DNA from: Nonomuraea turcica
GTDB lineage: Bacteria; Actinomycetota; Actinomycetes; Streptosporangiales; Streptosporangiaceae
Assembly (NCBI RefSeq): GCF_030718205.1
Contig: NZ_JAUZQF010000037.1
Location: forward strand, 1-64,000
DNA: 64,000 nt
Reading direction: 5' to 3'
This document shows, piece by piece, positions 50,720 through 58,224 of this stretch. Numbering within the stretch: the first letter of the stretch is position 1; each line of letters begins with the position of its first letter. The translations under genes were made by a program, and so were the position numbers. The notes under the pieces are model-generated. The model searched no databases, was not told the DNA's origin, and saw only the letters and a program-made list of their open reading frames with translations.

Positions 50720-51364
50720 GTGCTGGTCCTGGCTTTTGATACCGCGACGCCCGCCGTCACCGCCGCGCTTCACGACGGCGAGCGGGTGCTCGCCGAGTCC
50801 ACGACGATCGACGCCCGGCGTCACGGCGAGCTGCTCGTTCCCACCATCCAGCGGGTGCTGGGCGAGGCGGGGGCGGCGCTGCGCGACGTGACCGCCATCG
50901 TGGCGGGCAGCGGCCCCGGTCCTTACACCGGGCTGCGCGTCGGGCTGATGACCGCGCAGGGGCTGGCCACGACGCTGGGCGTGCCCGCGTACGGCATCTG
51001 CACGCTTGACGCGGTCGCGTACGGCGGCGGCCTCACCGAGCCGTTCCTGGTGGCCACCGACGCGCGGCGCAAAGAGGTCTTCTGGGCGCGTTATGCGGAC
51101 ATGCGCACCAGGCTCGACGGTCCCTTCGTGGACCGGCCCGCGCAGGTGCCGGTCGACGGGTTGCCGGTCGTGGGAGCCGGTGCAGACCTTTATCCCGATA
51201 TTTTCGGGCAGAGCGACGCTCCTCTGTACCCCTACGCCGGCGCTCTGGCTTCACTCGCGGCCGAACGGCTCGCGCAAGGCACTCCGCTCGATCCGCCCCG
51301 CCCGATCTATCTACGCCGGCCCGACGCCGTGGTGCCAGGAGCGCCCAAGAGGGTGACGGCGTGA
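50720..51364 (+). CDS. tsaB: tRNA t6A biosynthesis protein TsaB
   Basis: Non-catalytic TsaD partner, 214 residues. Family start MLVLAFDTATPAVTAALHDG and the GSGPGPYTGLRVGL motif are present. GTG start at 50720, 99 bases after the sortase. Overlaps rimI by four bases (GTGA). Confidence 0.95.
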   Translation: MLVLAFDTATPAVTAALHDGERVLAESTTIDARRHGELLVPTIQRVLGEAGAALRDVTAIVAGSGPGPYTGLRVGLMTAQGLATTLGVPAYGICTLDAVAYGGGLTEPFLVATDARRKEVFWARYADMRTRLDGPFVDRPAQVPVDGLPVVGAGADLYPDIFGQSDAPLYPYAGALASLAAERLAQGTPLDPPRPIYLRRPDAVVPGAPKRVTA

Positions 51365-51807
51365 AGCTCCGGCCGATGACTGAGACCGACCTGCCGGCGG
51401 TCATGGAGATCGAGCGGGCCACGTTTCCGCTCGACGCGTGGAGCGAGAGCATGATGCGCGGCGAGCTGGCCGACATGCCGCGCTCGCGCCACTACGTGGT
51501 GGCGCTGGTCGATGACGAGATCGTCGCCTACGCCGGGCTCGCCGCCGCGGCCGACCAGGCCGACGTGCAGACCATCGCGGTGCTGGAGAAGCACCAGGGC
51601 ACCGGTATCGGCAGCGCGATGCTGACCGAGCTGCTGGCCGAGGCGCGCCGCAGGGGAGCGCGGGAGATCTTCCTCGAAGTACGCGCCGACAACCCGCGCG
51701 CACAGGCCGTCTACCGGCATTTCGGTTTCGAGGAGATCGGCACCCGCCGCCGCTACTACGACGACGGCACCGACGCGATCATGATGAGAAGGAACCTGGA
51801 TGGCTGA
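51361..51807 (+). CDS. rimI: Ribosomal protein S18 alanine N-acetyltransferase RimI-like
   Basis: GNAT acetyltransferase, 148 residues. Acetyl-CoA loop is QGTGIGSAM, followed by LEVRADNPRAQAVYRHFGFE. Translationally coupled on both sides (four-base overlap with tsaB, eight-base overlap with tsaD). RimI specificity is inferred from the tsaB-rimI-tsaD context. Confidence 0.93.
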   Translation: MKLRPMTETDLPAVMEIERATFPLDAWSESMMRGELADMPRSRHYVVALVDDEIVAYAGLAAAADQADVQTIAVLEKHQGTGIGSAMLTELLAEARRRGAREIFLEVRADNPRAQAVYRHFGFEEIGTRRRYYDDGTDAIMMRRNLDG

Positions 51808-52831
51808 CGAACCACTGGTCCTGGGCATCGAGACGTCCTGTGACGAGACCGGCATCGGCATCGTCAGGGGCCACACGCTGCTGGCCAACACCATTGCCTC
51901 CAGCATGGAGGAGCACGCCAGGTTCGGCGGCGTGGTGCCCGAGGTCGCCTCCCGCGCCCATCTGGAGGCCATGACGCCGACCGTGGAGGCCGCGCTGGCC
52001 GCATCCGGGCTCAAGCTCACCGACCTCGACGCCATCGCCGTCACGGCCGGTCCTGGGCTGGCGGGCGCGTTGCTGGTCGGGGTCGCGGCGGCCAAATCCT
52101 ACGCGCTCGGCCTCGGCGTCCCGCTCTACGGCGTCAACCACCTGGCCGCCCATGTCGCCGTCGACCAGCTGGAGCACGGCCCGCTGCCCAAGCCGTGCAT
52201 CGCCATGCTGGTCTCCGGCGGTCATTCGTCGCTGCTGCTCGTGCCTGACGTGGCCGAGGACGTGATCTCGCTCGGGTCCACCGTGGACGACGCGGCCGGG
52301 GAGGCGTTCGACAAGGTGGCGCGGGTGCTGGGGCTGCCGTTCCCCGGCGGCCCGCACATCGACCGGGCCGCCCGCGAGGGCTCCGGCACGGCGATCGCCT
52401 TTCCGCGCGGCAAGATCGACGACGGCACGCTCGACTTCTCCTTCTCCGGGCTCAAGACGGCCGTGGCTCGCTGGATCGAGGCCCGTGAGAGGGCGGGCGA
52501 GTCCATCCACGTGCCGGACGTGGCCGCCTCCTTCCAGGAGGCCGTGGTGGACGTCCTGACCCGTAAGGCGCTGCAGGCGTGCCGGAAGTACGACGTGGCG
52601 GACCTGCTGATCGGGGGCGGCGTGGCGGCCAACTCCCGGCTGCGGGCACTGGCCCAGGAGCGATGCGACGCGGCCGGGGTGCGGCTGCGGGTGCCCCGTC
52701 CCGGGCTGTGCACCGACAACGGAGCCATGGTCGCCGCGCTGGGCTCTGACCTGGTCGCGGCCGGTGTCGCGCCGTCGAGTCTGGAGATCCCGGCCGACTC
52801 CTCCCTGCCGATCACCACGGTCCACGTCTGA
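51800..52831 (+). CDS. tsaD: tRNA t6A biosynthesis transferase TsaD
   Basis: Catalyses N6-threonylcarbamoyl transfer to A37; 343 residues. ETSCDETGIGIV N-terminal phosphate loop, metal-site NHLAAH, GGHSSLLLV, and SGLKTAVARWIEAR are intact. Last gene of the tsaB-rimI-tsaD block; a convergent gene follows after 38 bases with no strong terminator between them. Confidence 0.96.
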   Translation: MADEPLVLGIETSCDETGIGIVRGHTLLANTIASSMEEHARFGGVVPEVASRAHLEAMTPTVEAALAASGLKLTDLDAIAVTAGPGLAGALLVGVAAAKSYALGLGVPLYGVNHLAAHVAVDQLEHGPLPKPCIAMLVSGGHSSLLLVPDVAEDVISLGSTVDDAAGEAFDKVARVLGLPFPGGPHIDRAAREGSGTAIAFPRGKIDDGTLDFSFSGLKTAVARWIEARERAGESIHVPDVAASFQEAVVDVLTRKALQACRKYDVADLLIGGGVAANSRLRALAQERCDAAGVRLRVPRPGLCTDNGAMVAALGSDLVAAGVAPSSLEIPADSSLPITTVHV

Positions 52832-52869
52832 CGCCCGCACGCCCAGGGCGCGCGAGCGCAGACCGGCAC

Positions 52870-54783
52870 TCAGTCTTTGGACCTGCTGGGGCGCAGCAGC
52901 GCCTCGGCCAGGACCAGCATCGTCTCCTCCAGGGCGCTCAGGCGCTTGGTGAGGTCGGTGGCCGCCGGCTCGACGATGCCGGTGACCGTCTGGGCCAGCT
53001 CGTCGCGGTCGGGACGGGACCTGACGAGGTCGGTCAGCGTGTCGGCGGCCGCGGCCAGGCGTGCGGCCTGATCGCCTGCCTGCGACTGGAGCTCGGAGCC
53101 CAGGGCCGCGGGGAGCCGCCCCACCCGCTCGTTGACGGCCTCGATGCGGTCGTCCACCGCCTCCAGATGAGCGCCGGCCTGCTCGGCGCGCCTGGCCAGC
53201 CCGTTCATGTGGGTGGCGAGGCCGTTGAAGCGGGTGTCGAGCCCGCCGAGGTGGCCGTCGATCGCGTCGAAGCGGTCGCTCAGGTGCTCCTCGGCCTCGC
53301 TGAGCCGCTCGTCCATGGCGTCCATCTGGCTGTCGAGCCGGTTGAAGCGGCCCTCGTTGCGCGTGGCGGTCTCGCCCAGGCGCTGGTCGGTGGTGGCCAC
53401 ACGCTCGTCCAGCGCGGTGAAGCGGGTGTCGATGCGTACGTCGAGCCTGTCGAAACGGTCATCGTGCCTGCCCAGGTGGCCATCCATGGTGCCCAGCCGC
53501 TCGTCCACCGCGCCGAGCCGGCCGTCCATGCCCCCGAGCCGCTTGTCGACGCCGCCCATCCTGCCGTCGAGGCCGTCGAGCCTGGCGTCGATGTCGGCCA
53601 GGCACTCGTCGGCGGACTCCAGCCGGCCGTCGAACCCGGTGAGCCGGGTGTCGAACCCGTGCAACCTTCCCTCGACCCGATCGAGCCTGGAGTCCACGCC
53701 GTCGAGCCTGGCCGTCAGGCGCTGCTCGCTCTCGCCGAGTTGCCCGGCCAGGCGCTGCTCGCTCTCGCCGAGCTGCACGGCCAGGTGCTGGTCGGTCTCG
53801 TCGAGCCGGGTGGTGAGGCGCTGCTCGACGTCGGTCAGGCGGTCGTTGAGCTGCGCGTCGGCCTCCTTGAGGCGTGCGGTGAGCCGCTCGTCCGCCGCGT
53901 CGAGCCGGCCGGACAGCCGCTCGTCCGCCGCGTCGAGCCGGCCGGACAGCTGCTGGTCCGCCTCCTCGAGCCGGGCGGACAGGTGCCGGTGGCTCTCCTC
54001 CAGCCGGGCCGTGAGCCGCTCGTCGGTCTCGTCGAGCTTGGTGGTGAGGCGGCGGTCGGCCTCGTCCAGTTTGGTGGTCAGGCGGTGGTGGGTGTCGTCG
54101 AGCCTGAGGGTGAGGCTCTGGTCGGTCTCGTCCAGCCGGGAGGTCAGGTGCTCGCCGGTCGCCTCCAGGCGGGTCGTCAGGCGCTGCTCGGCCGCGTCTA
54201 CCTTGCCGGCCAATTGCTCGGCCGCGCCGGCCAGCCGATCGTTGACGTCCTCGGACAGCGCGCCGACCGCCGACTCCACCCGGTCGGTCCGGGTGACGAG
54301 CTCGGCCACCGACTTGTCGAGTCTGGTGAAGCGGCTGGCGGCGGCTTCCATGCTGGCGTTGAGGCCGGCCAGCAGTGTGGCGAAATCGGACATGCCCTTG
54401 GTGATGCCATCGGTGGTGTCGAGCACGGACTGCAGGCGCTGGCCCACGCGCTCGTCGACGGTGTCGACGTGGTCGCGCACCGCCTCCACGTGCTGGGCCA
54501 GGCCCTCCGCCCACATCGGCGGCTTGATGGTGATGTCCTCCAGCCGCCCGTTGACCGACTCCAGGGTGCCGCTCAGACCGCCCAGCTCGCGCTCGCGTAC
54601 CTCGCGAAGCAGCCACTCCATGCCCTCGAGCCGCTGGCGGATCTCGTCGAGCACGGCGCCCTGCGTGCGTTGCTCGTAGACGTGATCCTGGGCGGCGCGC
54701 TGGAGCAGGTCGCGCATCCTCTCGGAGATGGGGGAGTGGCCTCCTGCCTGAAGAAGAAGGGTGGTGTGGTTGGAATTGTCCAC
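52870..54783 (-). CDS. Long coiled-coil repeat protein, function unknown
   Basis: 637 residues from GTG 54783, selected because aaggag lies seven bases upstream; a longer reading from 54876 lacks a binding site. No signal peptide or membrane helix, so cytoplasmic. Domain order: N-terminal helical part (about 1-199); then fifteen consecutive 11-residue repeats (about 200-364) of form (E/Q)RLT-x-RLDE-(A/T)-D; then about 15 heptad-like repeats (365-470, e.g. RLDGLDG, RLGAVDE); then a C-terminal helical part ending KRLSALEETMLVLAEALLRP. Two cysteines. The repeats predict a long rod or lipid/membrane-binding amphipathic helix. The neighbourhood (tsaD, methyltransferase) gives no clue. Family not recognised; a cytoskeletal or nucleoid-associated role is speculation. 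Confidence 0.85.
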   Translation of the reverse strand: MDNSNHTTLLLQAGGHSPISERMRDLLQRAAQDHVYEQRTQGAVLDEIRQRLEGMEWLLREVRERELGGLSGTLESVNGRLEDITIKPPMWAEGLAQHVEAVRDHVDTVDERVGQRLQSVLDTTDGITKGMSDFATLLAGLNASMEAAASRFTRLDKSVAELVTRTDRVESAVGALSEDVNDRLAGAAEQLAGKVDAAEQRLTTRLEATGEHLTSRLDETDQSLTLRLDDTHHRLTTKLDEADRRLTTKLDETDERLTARLEESHRHLSARLEEADQQLSGRLDAADERLSGRLDAADERLTARLKEADAQLNDRLTDVEQRLTTRLDETDQHLAVQLGESEQRLAGQLGESEQRLTARLDGVDSRLDRVEGRLHGFDTRLTGFDGRLESADECLADIDARLDGLDGRMGGVDKRLGGMDGRLGAVDERLGTMDGHLGRHDDRFDRLDVRIDTRFTALDERVATTDQRLGETATRNEGRFNRLDSQMDAMDERLSEAEEHLSDRFDAIDGHLGGLDTRFNGLATHMNGLARRAEQAGAHLEAVDDRIEAVNERVGRLPAALGSELQSQAGDQAARLAAAADTLTDLVRSRPDRDELAQTVTGIVEPAATDLTKRLSALEETMLVLAEALLRPSRSKD

Positions 54784-54979
54784 CGAAAGGCTCCTTCGCG
54801 TCGCCGACGGTCTGCCGCGCAGCGGTGGGGTAGGTCCGGTTTGCAGATGAAAAGGCGAGAACGCGGGTAACCGCATTCGGGGGAGAACTCCCGCCCGCCC
54901 ACCTTAGCCTTTCGATCAAGGTCCGTCAGGGCTGAAATTGAAAGATCGCGGTTAACGCAAGAATGGCCGGTTTCCCTGT

Positions 54980-56143
54980 TCAGGCAGGTGGGGAGGTGTC
55001 GCAGATGAGGGCATATGGCCGCGCCATGATCCGCGTCAAGATGATTACTGCCGACTTGTCCCCATTGAGTCGCAGATCTGCACGCAGGCGCTCGATGTCG
55101 AGGGCGGAGGCGCGCTTTTTGATGGTGACATTTCCAATTTGCCGTTCACGGAGGGCCGCACGTAGCTTTTTCAGCGAGAACGGCATAATGTCCTCGACTT
55201 CGTATCTCGCGGCCCATGGGGTGTCCACCGGCTCGTCGGCCGCGATGTACGCCACCAGCGGATCGAGCAGGCGGCCGCCGACCAGCTCGGCCACTTCGCC
55301 CACGAGGTGAGCCCGGATGGCGGCGCCGTCGGGCTCGTAGATGTAGCGTCCCATCGCGCCGACCGGGGCCTTGACGTCGGCGGAGGTCAGGGTGTGACCG
55401 CCGGGCAGCAGCGTGGCGCGGCGGGTCGGCCGCTCCCCGGTCCCGATCCAGAGGCTGGCCTCCTTGACCTCGCCCTTGTACGAGACCCACTCGGCCTCGG
55501 CCTGCGCCGGGATGAACTCGTACGGGATGCCCGGTGCGACCTTGAGGCAGGCCCGCTCGGCCCTGGAGACCAGGCCGAGCACCACGGGCCAGGGCGGCGA
55601 GTAAGTCAGGGGGTCGAACGTCCTGCCCCGGCTCGTCCGCCGTGCCGGGTCGGCGAACAGCACGTCGTAATCCTCCGGCCGGACGGCGGCCGCGTCCCCA
55701 ATGGTCACCGTCACCCGGTCGGCCAGCCCGAGCGCCTCGGCGTTGGCTCTGGCCACGGCGACCGTCAGGGGGTCGATGTCCACGGCCGTCACCGTGCAGC
55801 CGGCGCGGGCCAGGGCCAGGAAGTCGCCGCCGATGCCGCAGCAGGCGTCGACGACCGAGGCCCCGGCCAGGCGGCGGGCGCGGTGCGCGGCCACCTCCGC
55901 CCGCGTGGACTGCTCCAGGCCGTGGTGCGTGAAGTACATCCCCCGGGCGTCCTCGCCGAATTTGGCCTTGGCACGTTCCCGCAGGCCGGCCTGGGTCAGG
56001 GCGGCCGAGGTGAGAGGGGCGTCATACGTTTTGCGCAGCTTCGTGGCGGCGGCGACCGGGTCCGCGCCGGTGAGCTCACCGGCCTCGGCCAGCGCCCGTT
56101 GGCCGCGCGTCGTCAGCAGCTCGTTGAACGCGTCGAGGTCCAC
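54980..56143 (-). CDS. Class I SAM-dependent methyltransferase (THUMP-like)
   Basis: 387 residues from GTG 56143, giving (M)DLDAFNELLTTRGQRAL, which fits the family start as I recall it. An upstream GTG at 56215 overlaps the MarR gene stop as GTGA and would add 24 residues. SAM motif I is VVDACCGIGGDFLALA, motif II VTAVDIDPLTV, and FADPARRTSRGRTFDP follows. The C-terminal 90 residues resemble a THUMP-like RNA-binding region (LRERQIGNVTIKKRA). An RNA methyltransferase is likely; the target is unknown. Confidence 0.85.
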   Translation of the reverse strand: MDLDAFNELLTTRGQRALAEAGELTGADPVAAATKLRKTYDAPLTSAALTQAGLRERAKAKFGEDARGMYFTHHGLEQSTRAEVAAHRARRLAGASVVDACCGIGGDFLALARAGCTVTAVDIDPLTVAVARANAEALGLADRVTVTIGDAAAVRPEDYDVLFADPARRTSRGRTFDPLTYSPPWPVVLGLVSRAERACLKVAPGIPYEFIPAQAEAEWVSYKGEVKEASLWIGTGERPTRRATLLPGGHTLTSADVKAPVGAMGRYIYEPDGAAIRAHLVGEVAELVGGRLLDPLVAYIAADEPVDTPWAARYEVEDIMPFSLKKLRAALRERQIGNVTIKKRASALDIERLRADLRLNGDKSAVIILTRIMARPYALICDTSPPA

Positions 56144-56211
56144 GTCACACGACGTTATCGCGCCCTCGAGACCCCTCGAGACGGCTCCCGCGACCTCGGG
56201 GCGCGGCCATG

Positions 56212-56712
56212 TCACACGGGTGCGGTGTCGCCGAGGGAAAGGAGGAGTTTGCGGAGAAGGCCGGCCAGGGCGTCGCGGTCGGGGGCGGAGAGCCCGGACA
56301 GCAGGTGGTCCTCGTTGGCCGTGTGCCGCTCCAGCAGGTCGTTGGCCACCCGCCGCCCCTCGTCCGTCAGCGTGACCAGCGTCATCCTGCGGTTGCCCGG
56401 CGCCGGCCAGCGCTCCACCAGGCCGCGCTCCACCAGGCGGTCCATACGGTTGGTGAGCGCGCCCGGGCTGATCATCGCAGCCGCCGACACGTCCTTCATG
56501 CACATGGTGGCGTCATCGCCGCTCCTGAGCAGCGTGGTCAGCATGTCGAACTCCCACGCCTCCAGCCCGTGCTCGGCCAGGAACTCCTTGACCCCCCGCT
56601 CCAGCAGCCGCGACGCCCGCGACACCCGGCCGATCACACCCAGCGGGGATACGTCGACGTCGGGCCGGGCGCACGCCCACTGTCCGAGCATCGCGTCGAC
56701 CACGTCGTCCAT
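56212..56712 (-). CDS. MarR family transcriptional regulator
   Basis: 166 residues from ATG 56712. Winged helix-turn-helix with recognition segment AAAMISPGALTNRMDRLVERG, then the wing WPAPGNRRMTLVTLTDEGRR. Divergent from the NAD-dependent epimerase gene, whose promoter it shares, so it probably represses itself and the epimerase; ligand unknown. It ends next to the methyltransferase gene on the same strand. Confidence 0.92.
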   Translation of the reverse strand: MDDVVDAMLGQWACARPDVDVSPLGVIGRVSRASRLLERGVKEFLAEHGLEAWEFDMLTTLLRSGDDATMCMKDVSAAAMISPGALTNRMDRLVERGLVERWPAPGNRRMTLVTLTDEGRRVANDLLERHTANEDHLLSGLSAPDRDALAGLLRKLLLSLGDTAPV

Positions 56713-56726
56713 GCGGCTAATCGTAC

Positions 56727-56792
56727 GACATTGAAATGTTTGACGGCGTGTTATACCTTCTGCGTGGAAATGTTCAATGTCAAAACTTTTGA
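56727..56792. promoter_or_regulatory. Divergent marR/epimerase promoter with palindromic operators
   Basis: gacattgaa (56727-56735) and its exact inverse ttcaatgtc (56773-56781) flank the promoters, and tcaaaa-c-ttttga (56780-56792) is a perfect palindrome. For marR on the minus strand, TTGAAC (56772-56777) and TATAAC (56750-56755) are 16 bases apart. For the epimerase, TTGAAA (56731-56736) and TATACC (56752-56757) are 15 apart. The two -10 boxes share four bases. MarR binding at these dyads would block both promoters. Confidence 0.6.
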
Positions 56793-56801
56793 GGTGGGAC
56801 A

Positions 56802-57659
56802 ATGAAGGTGCTGGTTGCCGGGGCGACGGGCTACATCGGCGCGGCCGTGGTTGAGCGGCTGATCGAGCGGGGCCATGAGGTGGCGGCGTTCGTACGGCCC
56901 GCGGCCGGCGGAGCCAGACGGGTGCCGGCCGCGGCCGAGGAGCGGCACGGAGACCTGGCGGACGCCTTGACCCTGCAGGCCGCGATCACCCCCGACATCG
57001 ACGCGATCATGCACGCGGGCCAGTTGACCGGCGACCAGGGCACCGACCTGGCGACCATCGCCGCTCTGGCCGGGTCGGGCAAGCGGGTCGTCTATGTGAG
57101 CGGCGTGTGGGTGCTCGGCGAGACCGACGGCGCGGACGAGGACAGCCCGGCGAATCCGATTCCGCTCGTGGCGTACCGGCACGAGGTGGAGCGGCTCATT
57201 CTGGACGGAGGCGGCTCCGTGGTGCGCCCCGGCGTCGTGCACGGGCGCGGCGCGGGCATCCCGGCGCTGCTGCGCGGCCAGGCCGCCCAGCGCGGGACCG
57301 GCGTGTACGTCTCGGCCGGCGGTGAGGCGCCGACGTGGACGTTCGTGCACGTGGAGGACCTGGCCGAGCTGATCGTGACCGCGGTCGAGAAGGGCGAGGC
57401 GACCGTCTACCACGCCGTCAGCGAGGAAGCCGTGTCCGTGGCCGCCGTGGCCGAGGCGGCGGCCAGGTCGGCCGGCGTCAAGGAGGCGGCCGAGCCCTGG
57501 CCGCTCGAGGAGGCGGCCGAACTGCTCGGTGAGGGCTTCGCGCACGCGCTGTCGATCAGTCAGCGGGTCAGCGCCGCCCGCACCCGCCAGGCCCTCGGCT
57601 GGAGTCCCGTCCGGCCCGGCATCGTGGCCGACCTCACACAGGGTTCGTACGCCGAATGA
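56802..57659 (+). CDS. NAD(P)-dependent epimerase/reductase, SDR family
   Basis: 285 residues. Rossmann motif GATGYIGAAVVERLIERGHE at 7-26; then NAD-binding features and WTFVHVEDLAELIVTAV. The usual catalytic YxxxK is only partly visible, as AYRHEVERL near residue 126, so it is an atypical or extended SDR and may be a reductase or ligand-binding member. ATG with gaggtggg upstream. Divergent from MarR. Confidence 0.85.
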   Translation: MKVLVAGATGYIGAAVVERLIERGHEVAAFVRPAAGGARRVPAAAEERHGDLADALTLQAAITPDIDAIMHAGQLTGDQGTDLATIAALAGSGKRVVYVSGVWVLGETDGADEDSPANPIPLVAYRHEVERLILDGGGSVVRPGVVHGRGAGIPALLRGQAAQRGTGVYVSAGGEAPTWTFVHVEDLAELIVTAVEKGEATVYHAVSEEAVSVAAVAEAAARSAGVKEAAEPWPLEEAAELLGEGFAHALSISQRVSAARTRQALGWSPVRPGIVADLTQGSYAE

Positions 57660-57690
57660 GGCCTGATCGCTCTGAGCAGACGCGTTCGTG

Positions 57691-57719
57691 TTGACTGTCA
57701 AGCCCCTCTTGCATATGTT
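57691..57719 (+). promoter_or_regulatory. groESL promoter
   Basis: TTGACT (57691-57696) and TATGTT (57714-57719) are separated by 17 bases. Transcription would start near 57726, at the first base of CIRCE. Confidence 0.8.
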
Positions 57720-57724
57720 TCCTG

Positions 57725-57751
57725 TTGGCACTCTCACCTTGAGAGTGCCAA
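57725..57751. promoter_or_regulatory. CIRCE operator (HrcA site)
   Basis: TTGGCACTC (57725-57733), a nine-base spacer and GAGTGCCAA (57743-57751) make a perfect inverted repeat that matches the CIRCE consensus with one compensated change per arm. It overlaps the predicted transcription start, so HrcA should repress groES-groEL and release them on heat shock. Confidence 0.95.
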
Positions 57752-57840
57752 CGTGCGACGAGGCAGGTCTGACACCCGCGACGGCAGGCCCAGCTGGTCG
57801 CCTCTTCTAGATCATTCATATCTGAAGGGGAGGTCCGATC

Positions 57841-58152
57841 GTGACGACCGCCACTAAGGTTCCCGTTAAGCCGCTCGGCGACCGCATCGTGGTTCAGCCG
57901 CTTGAGGCTGAGCAGACGACCGCTTCCGGTCTGGTCATCCCAGACACCGCCAAGGAGAAGCCGCAGGAGGGCAAGGTCCTCGCGGTGGGCCCTGGCAACT
58001 GGGACGAGGACGGAGACAAGCGGATTCCGCTCGACGTCTCGGAGGGCGACATCGTCCTCTACAGCAAGTACGGCGGCACCGAGGTCAAGTACGGCGGCGA
58101 GGAGTACCTCGTGCTCTCCGCCCGCGATGTTCTCGCGATCATCGAGAAGTAA
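57841..58152 (+). CDS. groES: Co-chaperonin GroES
   Basis: 10 kDa co-chaperonin lid, 103 residues. VPVKPLGDRIVVQPLEAEQT, mobile loop ASGLVIPDTAKEKP and VLYSKYGGTEVKYGGEEYLV are present. GTG start with gggaggt upstream. CIRCE lies 90 bases upstream. Confidence 0.98.
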   Translation: MTTATKVPVKPLGDRIVVQPLEAEQTTASGLVIPDTAKEKPQEGKVLAVGPGNWDEDGDKRIPLDVSEGDIVLYSKYGGTEVKYGGEEYLVLSARDVLAIIEK

Positions 58153-58224
58153 GCCGGATGTGTCGAGCCCCGGGCGCTCTTCAGGGCGACCGGGGCTTTC
58201 GACGCTAGGAGAGGACTTTCAGCA

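Noticed and set aside
53167..54870. 567-codon plus-strand frame opposite the coiled-coil gene
   Set aside because: Repeated structure in its translation is only the mirror of the 11-residue repeats. The minus-strand frame has an ideal binding site and coiled-coil periodicity.
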